Shown here one piece after another: positions 33,977 through 41,873 of a stretch of 64,000 nucleotides of DNA. Source of the stretch: Radicibacter daui. Lineage in GTDB: Bacteria > Pseudomonadota > Alphaproteobacteria > Radicibacterales > Radicibacteraceae. Both the position numbers and the translations under genes were made by a program. The DNA lies in NCBI GenBank assembly GCA_030657355.1, contig CP131056.1, forward strand, positions 2,376,501-2,440,500. The letters run 5' to 3'. Below the pieces are notes generated by a model, which saw nothing but the letters and a program-made list of their open reading frames with translations, did no database searches and was not told where the DNA came from. Position 1 is the stretch's first letter. Each line of letters starts with the position of its first letter.

Positions 33977-34993
33977 ATGGAGTTGAAGACAGTGGCCATC
34001 ACCAACGGTTTTGTCGGCACCATCGGCAACACCCCGCTTATCCGCCTTCCGCGCCTCTCCGCCTTTACCGGCTGCGAGATTCTCGGCAAGGCCGAGTTCC
34101 TCAATCCCGGCCAGTCGGTCAAGGATCGTGCGGCGCTGGCGATTATCGAGGATGCGGAGAAAAAAGGGCTGCTGAAGCCCGGCGGCGTTATCGTGGAAGG
34201 CACGGCCGGCAATACCGGCATCGGCCTGACGCTGGTGGCCAACGCCCGCGGTTACCGCACCGTCATCGTGATGCCGGAGACGCAGAGCCAGGAGAAGAAG
34301 GACACCCTGCGCCTCATCGGCGCCGACCTGCGCCTTGTGCCGGCTGTTCCCTACAAGGACCCCAACAATTACGTGCGCTATTCCGAGCGCCTCGCCAAGG
34401 AACTTGCCGAGACCGAACCGGCGGGTGTGATCTGGGCCAACCAGTTCGACAACACCGCCAACCGGGATGGCCATTATCGCACCACCGGCCGTGAAATCTG
34501 GGAACAGACGGGCGGCAAGATCGATGCCTTCACCTGCGCCTGCGGCACCGGCGGCACGCTCGCCGGCACCGGCATGGCGCTCAAGGAACGCAACAAGGAT
34601 GTGCGGGTGGTGCTGGCCGATCCGATGGGCTCTGCGCTCTATTCCTGGATCAAGACCGGCACCCTCGCCTCCAGCGGCAATTCCATTACCGAGGGCATTG
34701 GCCAGGGCCGTGTAACGGCCAACCTTGAGGGAGCCCCGATCGACGACGCCGTGCAGGTGACCGACGAGGAAGCGCTGCCGCTGCTTTTCGACCTGATCCA
34801 GCAGGAAGGTCTGGTTCTCGGCGGGTCGGCGGCCATCAATGTTGCTGCCGCCGTAAAACTTGCACGCGAAATGGGGCCGGGCCATACCATCGTCACGATC
34901 CTGTGCGACGTAGGCACGCGTTATCAATCCAAGCTGTTCAATCCGGAGTTCCTGCGGGCGCGCAATCTTCCGGTCCCGGCCTGGCTGGCCTGA
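33977..34993 (+). CDS. cysK: Cysteine synthase (O-acetylserine sulfhydrylase)
   Basis: 338 residues, fold-type II PLP enzyme. The PLP lysine is Lys49 (LNPGQSVKDRAAL); the phosphate-binding loop is VEGTAGNTGIGL and ACGTGGTLAGTGMAL the second glycine loop. The GTAGNTG form, instead of TSGNTG, and the extra C-terminal part mark the longer branch found in alphaproteobacteria and fungi. ATG 33977 has an AAGGAAC site; an upstream frame to 33905 is less likely. Followed after 61 bases by a sulfurtransferase, a sensible sulfur-metabolism pair. Confidence 0.9.
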   Translation: MELKTVAITNGFVGTIGNTPLIRLPRLSAFTGCEILGKAEFLNPGQSVKDRAALAIIEDAEKKGLLKPGGVIVEGTAGNTGIGLTLVANARGYRTVIVMPETQSQEKKDTLRLIGADLRLVPAVPYKDPNNYVRYSERLAKELAETEPAGVIWANQFDNTANRDGHYRTTGREIWEQTGGKIDAFTCACGTGGTLAGTGMALKERNKDVRVVLADPMGSALYSWIKTGTLASSGNSITEGIGQGRVTANLEGAPIDDAVQVTDEEALPLLFDLIQQEGLVLGGSAAINVAAAVKLAREMGPGHTIVTILCDVGTRYQSKLFNPEFLRARNLPVPAWLA

Positions 34994-35054
34994 ACCAGCC
35001 GGCGCAGGCCCTGGCGCTCGAGGCTCCTGACATTTCCAGGAGAGGAAACATGCC

Positions 35055-35915
35055 ATGGCCTTTGCGGATCCGCTGATCTCCCCGGAGGAACTGGCCGGCC
35101 TTATCGGTACCCCGGGCCTCAAAGTGCTGGCCGTGGACTGCGTGGTGCCGAGCCGTGACCGTCTTGCCCATGCACGGTATCTTTCCGCGCATGTGCCGGG
35201 CGCCCGCTTTTTTGACATCGACGCCGCTTCGGACCCTGAAAGCACCCTGCCCCACATGCTGGCGACGCCCGAGCATTTCGAGCGGTACGTCCGCAGCTTC
35301 GGCATCAACGAAGGCGACCACATCGTAATTTATGACGATGTGGGCATGATGCTGTCGCCGCGGGGCTGGTGGATGTTCCGCGCCATGGGGCATGACCGCG
35401 TGCAGGTGCTTGATGGCGGTTTTCCGGCCTGGCTGGCGGCCGGCCTGAGGACCGAAACCGGCGAGCCGGCACCGGTTGACGCCGGCGATTTCCACGCCCG
35501 CTCCGTGCCGGCGCTGGTCCGGTCCGCCGAACAGGTGGCAAGCGCGGCCGCACGGGGCGAAATGGTTGTCGATGTCCGCTCGGCTGAACGTTTTGCCGGC
35601 AACGCAGCGGAACCCTGGCCGGGCCGCGTCTCCGGCCGTATTCCTGGCTCCCACAATCTGCCGAATACCGACCTTATCGATGCCGCCAGCAAGCGCATGC
35701 TGCCGGCGGACGCCCTGCGGCAGCGCTTCGCCGGTGTCGGCATCGATGCGCGTCCTGTCGTCTGCTCCTGCGGCAGCGGTGTGACAGCCTGCATTCTGGC
35801 GCTGGCGCTCGAGCGCGCCGGCACCAGCGGCGGCTGGGCCGTCTATGACGGCTCCTGGGCCGAATGGGGATTGCCGGAGAGCGGCCGTCCGGTGGTTACC
35901 GGCAGCGACGGCTGA
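35055..35915 (+). CDS. sseA: 3-mercaptopyruvate sulfurtransferase
   Basis: 286 residues with two rhodanese domains. The second carries the active Cys239 in VVCSCGSGVTACI; the loop CGSGVTA is the form seen in mercaptopyruvate, rather than thiosulfate, sulfurtransferases. The first domain is inactive, with VIYDDVGMMLSPRGWWMF. ATG 35055 has GGAGAGG upstream. Makes persulfide sulfur from mercaptopyruvate; pairs with cysK next door. Confidence 0.91.
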   Translation: MAFADPLISPEELAGLIGTPGLKVLAVDCVVPSRDRLAHARYLSAHVPGARFFDIDAASDPESTLPHMLATPEHFERYVRSFGINEGDHIVIYDDVGMMLSPRGWWMFRAMGHDRVQVLDGGFPAWLAAGLRTETGEPAPVDAGDFHARSVPALVRSAEQVASAAARGEMVVDVRSAERFAGNAAEPWPGRVSGRIPGSHNLPNTDLIDAASKRMLPADALRQRFAGVGIDARPVVCSCGSGVTACILALALERAGTSGGWAVYDGSWAEWGLPESGRPVVTGSDG

Positions 35916-35943
35916 TAGCACCGTGCCGGTGCCGGTCGGCAGG

Positions 35944-35968
35944 GGAACTTATGCAGTCCGCGCCGGTT
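35944..35968 (+). promoter_or_regulatory. Near-consensus EcfG-type promoter before the BON-like gene
   Basis: GGAAC at 35944-35948 and GGTT at 35965-35968 are 16 bases apart, close to the alphaproteobacterial general-stress consensus GGAAC-N16/17-CGTT. The -10 differs in one base. The site is also a spaced inverted repeat, GGAAC and GTTCC. Confidence 0.45.
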
Positions 35969-35983
35969 CCGCCCTTATAGGGA

Positions 35984-36010
35984 TCGCTCGCGCCGTGACG
36001 GCGCGAGCGA
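35984..36010. other. Perfect 12-bp hairpin in the leader of the BON-like gene
   Basis: Arms 35984-35995 and 35999-36010 are exact reverse complements around the loop TGA. No T run follows, so it may end sseA transcription weakly, or act as a stability or translation element 20 bases before the start codon. Confidence 0.65.
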
Positions 36011-36030
36011 ATACCCGCAAGGAGCGGAAA

Positions 36031-36630
36031 ATGGTCAATACCCCGAAAGAGCCTGAAAAATCCCGTCGCCGACCGGCAATTGCCGGCAATGACGCAGCGG
36101 ACACCACCCGGCATAGTCTTGAGCTCGAGCATAATCGCGAAGGGATCGCCCGCCTCGAAAATGGCCGCCCGCAAAAGGCCGAGCCCACTTACGAGGAAAG
36201 TGCCCGGTTCGGCGAAAGCTGGGCCACCCGCTGGACGGGTGATGAAAGAACATTTGACCCCCGGGACCAGCAAGCGCGTTACGCGCTGAGCCTTCCGCCA
36301 GAAGGGGCTGCCGATGTGCGGGTGGCCTATGCACGTCCGGTTGCTGCCGGTGAAGCCGATGAAAGGCGCCCCTCCGATGCCGGCCTTGACGGCTATACGG
36401 TGCTCGAAGTGCGCATGCTGCGCCAGATCGAGGCCTTGTTCGAGCGCGAGTTGCTGCTTCAGGGGGCGCGGATCGTCGTCTTGCTGCGAGCAGGTGATGT
36501 CCGGCTTGCCGGACGGGTGCCGCATGAGGACGCCCGCCACCGCGCCGAGGCGCTCGCGCGGACCGTTGCCGGCGTAAGACGTGTACGCAACCAGTTGCGC
36601 ATCGCCATCCGGACGGTACCGGCACCGTAG
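36031..36630 (+). CDS. BON-like domain protein
   Basis: 199 residues. N-terminal 120 residues are polar and probably disordered (EPEKSRRRPAIAGNDAADTT). The C-terminal part, about 130-195, resembles a BON domain: MLRQIEALFERELLLQGARIVVLLRAGDVRLAGRVPHEDAR then ARTVAGVRRVRNQLRI. BON domains are found in osmotic-stress envelope proteins such as OsmY, but no signal peptide is visible here. ATG 36031 has GGAG at 36021. A near-consensus EcfG promoter precedes it. Function unproven. Confidence 0.7.
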   Translation: MVNTPKEPEKSRRRPAIAGNDAADTTRHSLELEHNREGIARLENGRPQKAEPTYEESARFGESWATRWTGDERTFDPRDQQARYALSLPPEGAADVRVAYARPVAAGEADERRPSDAGLDGYTVLEVRMLRQIEALFERELLLQGARIVVLLRAGDVRLAGRVPHEDARHRAEALARTVAGVRRVRNQLRIAIRTVPAP

Positions 36631-36922
36631 AACCCTAAATTTGTTCCGTTAAATCCGTTCAAAGCATCAATATAAAAAGTCGAATAAAGCCTTACTCCAT
36701 TGAGAAACAAACGGCTGAGCTCGCTCGTTACTATTACAGGCCGCACAATGGAGCCAGGTTGCCGAAATAAAGACCGTCTCCTGAATGGGGGATGTGTTTG
36801 TGTTTCTTCATGCCCAAGGCCCGATTGCCAATGGGCATTGCAACTTTGCCCCTGGCGGTAACTCTACCGGCTCCATGACAATGATCATGCGCCGGTGCGT
36901 GAACACACCAGGAGGAACAATC
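36631..36922. other. Gene-free, AT-richer gap
   Basis: 292 bases between the BON-like and PRC-barrel genes. The first 130 bases are clearly richer in A and T than the surroundings. No tRNA, small ORF or clear promoter could be supported; GGAGGA at 36911-36916 is the ribosome site of the next gene. Confidence 0.5.
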
Positions 36923-37828
36923 ATGCGCAGCAAACTGCTCGCCGCCCTGTCGATCGCAGCACTCGCCGCAGGCAGCGCTGCCGGCGCCTATGCCGCCGAT
37001 ATGACCCAGACCACCCCGGATCAGACGACTGCGCCGGGCCAGACGACCACCGATCCGGCCAACAGCGCCGCCACGCAGGCCAACCCTGCGATGCCGGGCT
37101 CGTCGGCTACCGGCGATACCGCCGCAACCGGCAGTGACTGGCGCAAGGGCGATTCCGTGCGCCTTGCCAATGGCGATATCAGCGGCAAGAAGCTGATTGG
37201 TCTTGATATCGCCGCCTCTGGCGGCACCAAGGAGCAGGCCAATGGCGACGTCGAAGACGTCGTCGTGAGCGAAAACGGCGATGTCTCCTATGTGGTGATC
37301 AAGCGTCCGGCCGCTGATGGCAAAGGTGACGAGGAAGTCGCCGTGAAGTTCGACGACCTGACGCTGACCCCGGGCAAGGATGGCGCCATCACAGCGTCGA
37401 TGAGCGATGCACAGCGCGCCGAAGTGCTGGGGTATCTGCGCAAGGACAACTGGCTGTGGAAGGACGACGTGACTGTCCAGCAGGGCGTCGCCCTCAGCGA
37501 CATGATCGGCTCCGAAGTTGACGGTCCGGATGGCAACCAGGTCGCCAGCATCGACAATGTCGTGATCAATGAGGACGGCACGGTCAAGTACGTGGTGATT
37601 GACCATGGCGGTTTCCTCAATATCGGCAACAAGAAGACGGCCCTGAACTTCAACGAGCTGACCCTCGGCCAGGGCGACGCGAACTACACCGTGTCCCTGA
37701 CCAGCGACCAGCTGGATGCCGCGCCGGAATATGACGAGGATAACCCCTCGGCAACGGCTCCGGCAGCAGATGGCGGAAGCACGCCGCAGCCGGTGACGCC
37801 GGCCACGCCGACGCCCTCGACGCCGTAA
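36923..37828 (+). CDS. Exported protein with two PRC-barrel domains
   Basis: 301 residues. Signal peptide about 1-25 (ALSIAALAAGSAAGAYA, cut before ADMTQ). A Thr/Ala/Pro-rich stretch to 72 is followed by two PRC-barrel-like halves: LIGLDIAASGG-DVEDVVVSENGDVSYVVI (about 93-125) and MIGSEVDGPDGNQVASIDNVVINEDGTVKYVVID (about 195-228). A Pro/Thr tail ends it. Expected in the periplasm. ATG 36923 has GGAGGA seven bases upstream; the frame opens earlier at 36785 but without a signal sequence. It faces the ECF sigma gene across a terminator. Confidence 0.8.
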   Translation: MRSKLLAALSIAALAAGSAAGAYAADMTQTTPDQTTAPGQTTTDPANSAATQANPAMPGSSATGDTAATGSDWRKGDSVRLANGDISGKKLIGLDIAASGGTKEQANGDVEDVVVSENGDVSYVVIKRPAADGKGDEEVAVKFDDLTLTPGKDGAITASMSDAQRAEVLGYLRKDNWLWKDDVTVQQGVALSDMIGSEVDGPDGNQVASIDNVVINEDGTVKYVVIDHGGFLNIGNKKTALNFNELTLGQGDANYTVSLTSDQLDAAPEYDEDNPSATAPAADGGSTPQPVTPATPTPSTP

Positions 37829-37855
37829 ACAGGTATCCTGCCCTTCATGGCAGAT

Positions 37856-37898
37856 AAGAAAAAACCCCGGTCGATCCGCTCGGCCGGGGTTTTTCGTG
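37856..37898. terminator. Bidirectional terminator
   Basis: A 10-bp stem (37861-37870 with 37884-37893), A-rich on the left and T-rich on the right, sits between the convergent PRC-barrel and sigma factor genes. Confidence 0.88.
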
Positions 37899-37933
37899 GC
37901 AATTTCGAGATTGCTGGTTTCGGGCTGCAGAGA

Positions 37934-38425
37934 TCACCCCTCGCCAAGAAGGCCGGCAAGCTGCTGGCGCGCCCGCGTAAGGCGACTCTTGATGGTTCCG
38001 ACAGGGCAGCCCACAGCAGCCGCCGCGTCTTCGTGGCTCAGCCCGAGTGCGCCGACGAGGATGATGACCTCCTGATGTTCCGGTGACATCTTGTCGAGCG
38101 CCTGCGCCGTATCCCGCAGCAACAGTCCGGCCTCCTGGCCGCCGGTGATCGCCACCTCGAGTGCAATGGCCGCCGCGTCGCGCAGGCTCTCCCGCCCGCG
38201 CCGTTTCAGCGTGTTGCGAAAGGTATTGCGCATGATGGTGACGAGCCATGCCTTGAGGCTGGTACCAATCTCAAAGCGGCTGACATTGGCAAGAGCTTTC
38301 AGCAGGGTTTCCTGGACGAGATCGTCTGCGTCCCACGGGTTGCGCGTCAGACTATAGGCATAGGCCCGCAACGCCGGCAGCAGAACCCTCGTCGCTCGCG
38401 CGAGGATGATTTCATGCGATGCCAT
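37934..38425 (-). CDS. ECF sigma factor resembling EcfG
   Basis: 163 residues. Region 2 is YSLTRNPWDADDLVQETLLKAL (about 24-45), region 4 LGLSHEDAAAAVGCPVGTIKSRLTRARQQL. The signature regions match the alphaproteobacterial EcfG/general-stress group. ATG 38425 is chosen: it has GGGAG upstream, while a GTG 12 codons earlier would leave almost no leader. A perfect GGAAC-N17-CGTT promoter lies 58 bases upstream, suggesting it transcribes its own gene. No nepR or phyR gene is next to it, so it may be a paralogue of the main EcfG. Confidence 0.85.
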   Translation of the reverse strand: MASHEIILARATRVLLPALRAYAYSLTRNPWDADDLVQETLLKALANVSRFEIGTSLKAWLVTIMRNTFRNTLKRRGRESLRDAAAIALEVAITGGQEAGLLLRDTAQALDKMSPEHQEVIILVGALGLSHEDAAAAVGCPVGTIKSRLTRARQQLAGLLGEG

Positions 38426-38482
38426 CGATGAAGCCACTCCCGGATGTTGAAATAAAATCACGAATGATCGCGTTTTAATTTC

Positions 38483-38508
38483 AACGCTTCCGGTTAAGGG
38501 CGTGTTCC
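38483..38508 (-). promoter_or_regulatory. EcfG-type promoter of the ECF sigma gene
   Basis: On the minus strand GGAAC (38508-38504), exactly 17 bases, then CGTT (38486-38483). This is an exact match to the published alphaproteobacterial general-stress consensus. Transcription would begin near 38475, about 50 bases before the chosen ATG. Confidence 0.75.
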
Positions 38509-38684
38509 TGACGGCAGCAGTTCAGAACAAGTAACGCACCATAAAATGCGGCGGTAGTTACACAATTCAGACCATCAATATATATACAGAATCGATACTT
38601 ATAGTCCGAACGCCACAATCCGGCATCAGATTGGGCTTTTTGTTGGCAGGAGAGAATTTTCCTGACTTGATCCTGGCGCCCTTT

Positions 38685-40898
38685 TCAGGCGGTGCGCCGT
38701 GCGCGGCTGAACAATCTTTGCAGACCAAGTGTTACCAACGTCCATAGCAGCACGAAACCGCCAAACAGCAGCCCCTGCTCCAGGGTCGGGTGCGTGATGA
38801 GGCGTACCAGTTGATTGCCGACCGCCGAAATGACGATCAGCCCGGGCACCAGCCCCATCGCCGTGCCGATCAGATAATCACGCAATCCGAGCCGGATGGT
38901 TCCACACACCAGATTGACGATGGAGAACGGCGCGATCGGCAAGAGTCGCAAGGTGACAACCGCAACAACGCTCTTGTTGTCGAGATTTTGCCGGACACGG
39001 TTAATGCGGGGGCCGATCAGCCGCCGCAGCATGGGGCCGCCCAGCCATCGCCCGAAGCAATAGGTGGTGAAGGCACTCGCCAGCGCGGCAGATCCAGCAA
39101 GCACAGCACCCTGCCAGCCTCCAAAGACGGTAATGGTGCCGAGGATGAGCAGGTTGACCGGGAACAGCACCAGATCGCCGAGGATGAAAATGACCAGGAC
39201 CAGCGCCGGCGCCCAGGGCCGGTCCGCCATCTGCCCCAGAAAGTGGGCGAGCTTTTGCGGCTCAACGAATGGCGAATATTGCCAGGCCAGACCCATTACG
39301 ACCAGCACCCCCAGGGCAAGGGCCGCTTTCATCCAGCCACGCCAGCGTTTACGGGGCGCCTTGTCTCCCGAGGCGGAAAGCCCATCTGAGGGTTGCGGAT
39401 CGGCAAGGGCGCCAATCCCCTCCAGCGTCTCGTCGGCAAGTTGCGGGTCGACAGGTTGCAAGACGCGCCTGGCCCCGGCGGCGGCAGACGAAGCATCTAT
39501 CAGGGCCAGCAGGGAGGCATCCGGTTGCGACAGCCGCCGCTCGACATCTTCTGCCGCAAGGCCGAGATGCTCCCCAAGCAGGCGTGCCCGCACGGCGGCA
39601 ACGCCGGCGCGCTGGGTTTCATTGGCAGCAATAACCGTCAGATCGCACTCGCTGTCTATGGTCATCGACCGGTTGGCGAGATTGGCGGAGCCGACGCGCA
39701 GCGCAAGGTCATCCACGATCATCAGCTTGGAATGGACGAAGATGTCGGTCTGGCTGCCATCGGCCCCGGAAACTACCGGGCAAACCAGCCTGACCCGTTC
39801 CATCACCCCGGCAGCGTCCAGCACCTGCATGAACCGCGCGCGGCCTCCTTGCATGGCCTGGCTCTCGACCCAACCCGGATATCGGCGCGGTGCAACCATC
39901 ACCAGTTCCAGACCGGGGCATTTGCGCATGCGGGCGGCAAGTGCTTCCGCTACGCCGGCGGCAGTCAAAAACTGGTTTTCTATATAGATATGACGCTCTG
40001 CTGCGCCGATCAGGGCCAGATGCAGGGCTTCCACCTCCCGGATCGCCGGAGCGGTATCGGCCTCCGGCACCGTGCGGGAAATACCGATATCGACATCTAG
40101 AAAATCCGGTGTGACCGCGGCCGGCCAGCCGTCGGCAGCCGCCCCGGCGCCCGCCGGCGGCTTCAGTTGCTCACAGGCGGCCCACCGCCAGCGCTGACGC
40201 ACAAGATCGCCCAGTGCCGCTGCGGCTGGCCCGTCGACCATCATTTGCAGATCATGGAACGGCGGATAACTGGCACCGCGCGGATCTGTCCGGCGCGGAT
40301 CATCCGGCTTGTGGTGCGGCGTATCCCACCGGCGGCTGGTGATGTCGAGCCCGCCGCAGAAGGCGATACGGTTGTCGATCACGACCAGCTTCTGGTGCTG
40401 CGAGCCCCCCAGCGGGGCGCTGTCGTCCAGGCAGATTTCTATCTGCTTCGGGGTGCGCCAGTTGAAGGAATAGAACGGCGCCAGCTCGCGCTCGAGCGCG
40501 TAAATGAGCGAATAGTCCCAGAGCAGCAGGCGCACGCGCAGCGCGGGATTGCGGCGCACCAGCGCCGAGAGGAAAGCCGCCAGCGTCACCGGCAGATCAT
40601 CATCCGGCCGGCCGCTTTCCCCGACCAGCGGTGTACGGCTGTCGAGGTCCCATCCAACGATGTCTATGCTGGAGCGGGCAGCCAGCATGGCGGAACGCAG
40701 GGCGGCGTAGTAGCCGGCAGCATCCACGAGCACGGAAGCCCGATGCGCCCGTGCCGTGCGCCAGACAGTGCTACCCGGCCGCAGCAGGGCATGGACCGGT
40801 GCGCGCGGAGCATTCGCGGCGAAGGCAGCATGATATCCCGGTTGCGCTTCCGGCAGCTCTTCACCCGCTTCTTGCGCCCTCACCGCCTCTTTCCGCAT
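38685..40898 (-). CDS. Phospholipase-D-like protein fused to a VTT membrane domain
   Basis: 737 residues. Two PLD catalytic motifs: HQKLVVIDNRIAFCGG (His168, Lys170, Asp175) and HSKLMIVDDLALRVGS (His389, Lys391, Asp396). After a linker, the C-terminal 200 residues are a VTT/SNARE-associated (DedA-like) domain with several membrane helices, including DLVLFPVNLLILGTITVFGG and VTLRLLPIAPFSIVNLVCG. It could act on membrane phospholipids or make cardiolipin-like products; VTT relatives scramble or flip lipids. ATG 40898 has GGGAG eight bases before it; a GTG lies three codons up. An exact EcfG promoter precedes it. Confidence 0.85.
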   Translation of the reverse strand: MRKEAVRAQEAGEELPEAQPGYHAAFAANAPRAPVHALLRPGSTVWRTARAHRASVLVDAAGYYAALRSAMLAARSSIDIVGWDLDSRTPLVGESGRPDDDLPVTLAAFLSALVRRNPALRVRLLLWDYSLIYALERELAPFYSFNWRTPKQIEICLDDSAPLGGSQHQKLVVIDNRIAFCGGLDITSRRWDTPHHKPDDPRRTDPRGASYPPFHDLQMMVDGPAAAALGDLVRQRWRWAACEQLKPPAGAGAAADGWPAAVTPDFLDVDIGISRTVPEADTAPAIREVEALHLALIGAAERHIYIENQFLTAAGVAEALAARMRKCPGLELVMVAPRRYPGWVESQAMQGGRARFMQVLDAAGVMERVRLVCPVVSGADGSQTDIFVHSKLMIVDDLALRVGSANLANRSMTIDSECDLTVIAANETQRAGVAAVRARLLGEHLGLAAEDVERRLSQPDASLLALIDASSAAAGARRVLQPVDPQLADETLEGIGALADPQPSDGLSASGDKAPRKRWRGWMKAALALGVLVVMGLAWQYSPFVEPQKLAHFLGQMADRPWAPALVLVIFILGDLVLFPVNLLILGTITVFGGWQGAVLAGSAALASAFTTYCFGRWLGGPMLRRLIGPRINRVRQNLDNKSVVAVVTLRLLPIAPFSIVNLVCGTIRLGLRDYLIGTAMGLVPGLIVISAVGNQLVRLITHPTLEQGLLFGGFVLLWTLVTLGLQRLFSRARRTA

Positions 40899-40960
40899 CT
40901 GCCGCACTCCCGCCCGTGATGGCCAAGCGGATGCCAGAACCCGCGCGCCTCCAGCGAGTT

Positions 40961-40986
40961 AACGGTTGCACTGCGGTAGCGGTTCC
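40961..40986 (-). promoter_or_regulatory. EcfG-type promoter of the PLD/VTT gene
   Basis: On the minus strand GGAAC (40986-40982), 17 bases, CGTT (40964-40961), an exact consensus. It lies 63 bases before the start codon at 40898 and points toward it. Confidence 0.7.
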
Positions 40987-41028
40987 AGACGGCCCTCCCC
41001 CCTGTTGAAGGGCTGGCAGCCGGATAAC

Positions 41029-41066
41029 AAAAAAAGCCCCGCACCGGGAGGGTGCGAGGCCTTTTG
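41029..41066 (-). terminator. Terminator of the aap operon
   Basis: A 10-position stem with one mismatch (41036-41040/41041-41045 with 41051-41060) is followed on the minus strand by seven T. It is 22 bases beyond the aapP stop. Confidence 0.85.
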
Positions 41067-41087
41067 TAACAACACCTCAAAGCAGAT

Positions 41088-41831
41088 TTAGAGGATCTGC
41101 TCCAGGAAGGTGCGGGTACGCGGGCTCTGCGGGTTGGAGAAGAACTCTTCGGGTTCGTTCTCTTCCACGATTTCGCCCTTGTCCATGAAGATGACGCGGT
41201 CGGCGACAGCCTTGGCGAAGCCCATTTCATGGGTCACGCAGAGCATGGTCATGCCTTCCTTGGCAAGCATCACCATGGTGTCCAGCACCTCCTTGACCAT
41301 TTCGGGGTCAAGGGCGGAGGTCGGCTCATCGAACAGCATGATGCGCGGGCTCATGCACAGCGAGCGGGCAATCGCCACGCGCTGCTGCTGGCCGCCGGAA
41401 ACCTGGCCCGGATACTTGTGGGCCTGGTTGGCAATACGCACGCGGTCGAGGAAGTACATCGCCTTCTCCTCGGCCTCCTTGCGCGGCATCTTCTTCACCC
41501 ATATGGGTGCCAGCGTGCAGTTTTCCAGCACCGTGAGATGCGGGAAAAGATTGAAGTGCTGGAACACCATGCCGACTTCGGCGCGCACGGCATCGATGTT
41601 CTTGAGGTTGTCGGTCAGTTCGATCCCGTCGACGGTGATCGAGCCTTCCTGATGTTCCTCAAGGCGGTTGATGCAGCGGATCATGGTGGATTTGCCCGAG
41701 CCCGAAGGGCCGCAAACCACGATCTTTTCGCCGCGCTTAACGGAGAGGTTGATGTTCCGCAGAACGTGGAACTCGCCGTACCACTTGTTGAGGTTCTTCA
41801 GGAGAACGGCGGGAGTGTTGTCCTCAGCCAT
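41088..41831 (-). CDS. aapP: General L-amino-acid ABC transporter, ATPase AapP
   Basis: 247 residues. Walker [18 protein letters not shown] (about 40-56), signature [14 protein letters not shown], Walker [15 protein letters not shown] and switch His in CVTHEMGF. Highly similar in layout to AapP/GlnQ. ATG 41831 gives [19 protein letters not shown]; an ATG 11 codons earlier is possible. Last gene of aapJQMP; powers uptake of polar amino acids. Confidence 0.95.
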   Translation of the reverse strand: MAEDNTPAVLLKNLNKWYGEFHVLRNINLSVKRGEKIVVCGPSGSGKSTMIRCINRLEEHQEGSITVDGIELTDNLKNIDAVRAEVGMVFQHFNLFPHLTVLENCTLAPIWVKKMPRKEAEEKAMYFLDRVRIANQAHKYPGQVSGGQQQRVAIARSLCMSPRIMLFDEPTSALDPEMVKEVLDTMVMLAKEGMTMLCVTHEMGFAKAVADRVIFMDKGEIVEENEPEEFFSNPQSPRTRTFLEQIL

Positions 41832-41873
41832 GTCTTGTCTGTCTCCCTTGAGCGCCGGTTTCAAGGCCGGCGG

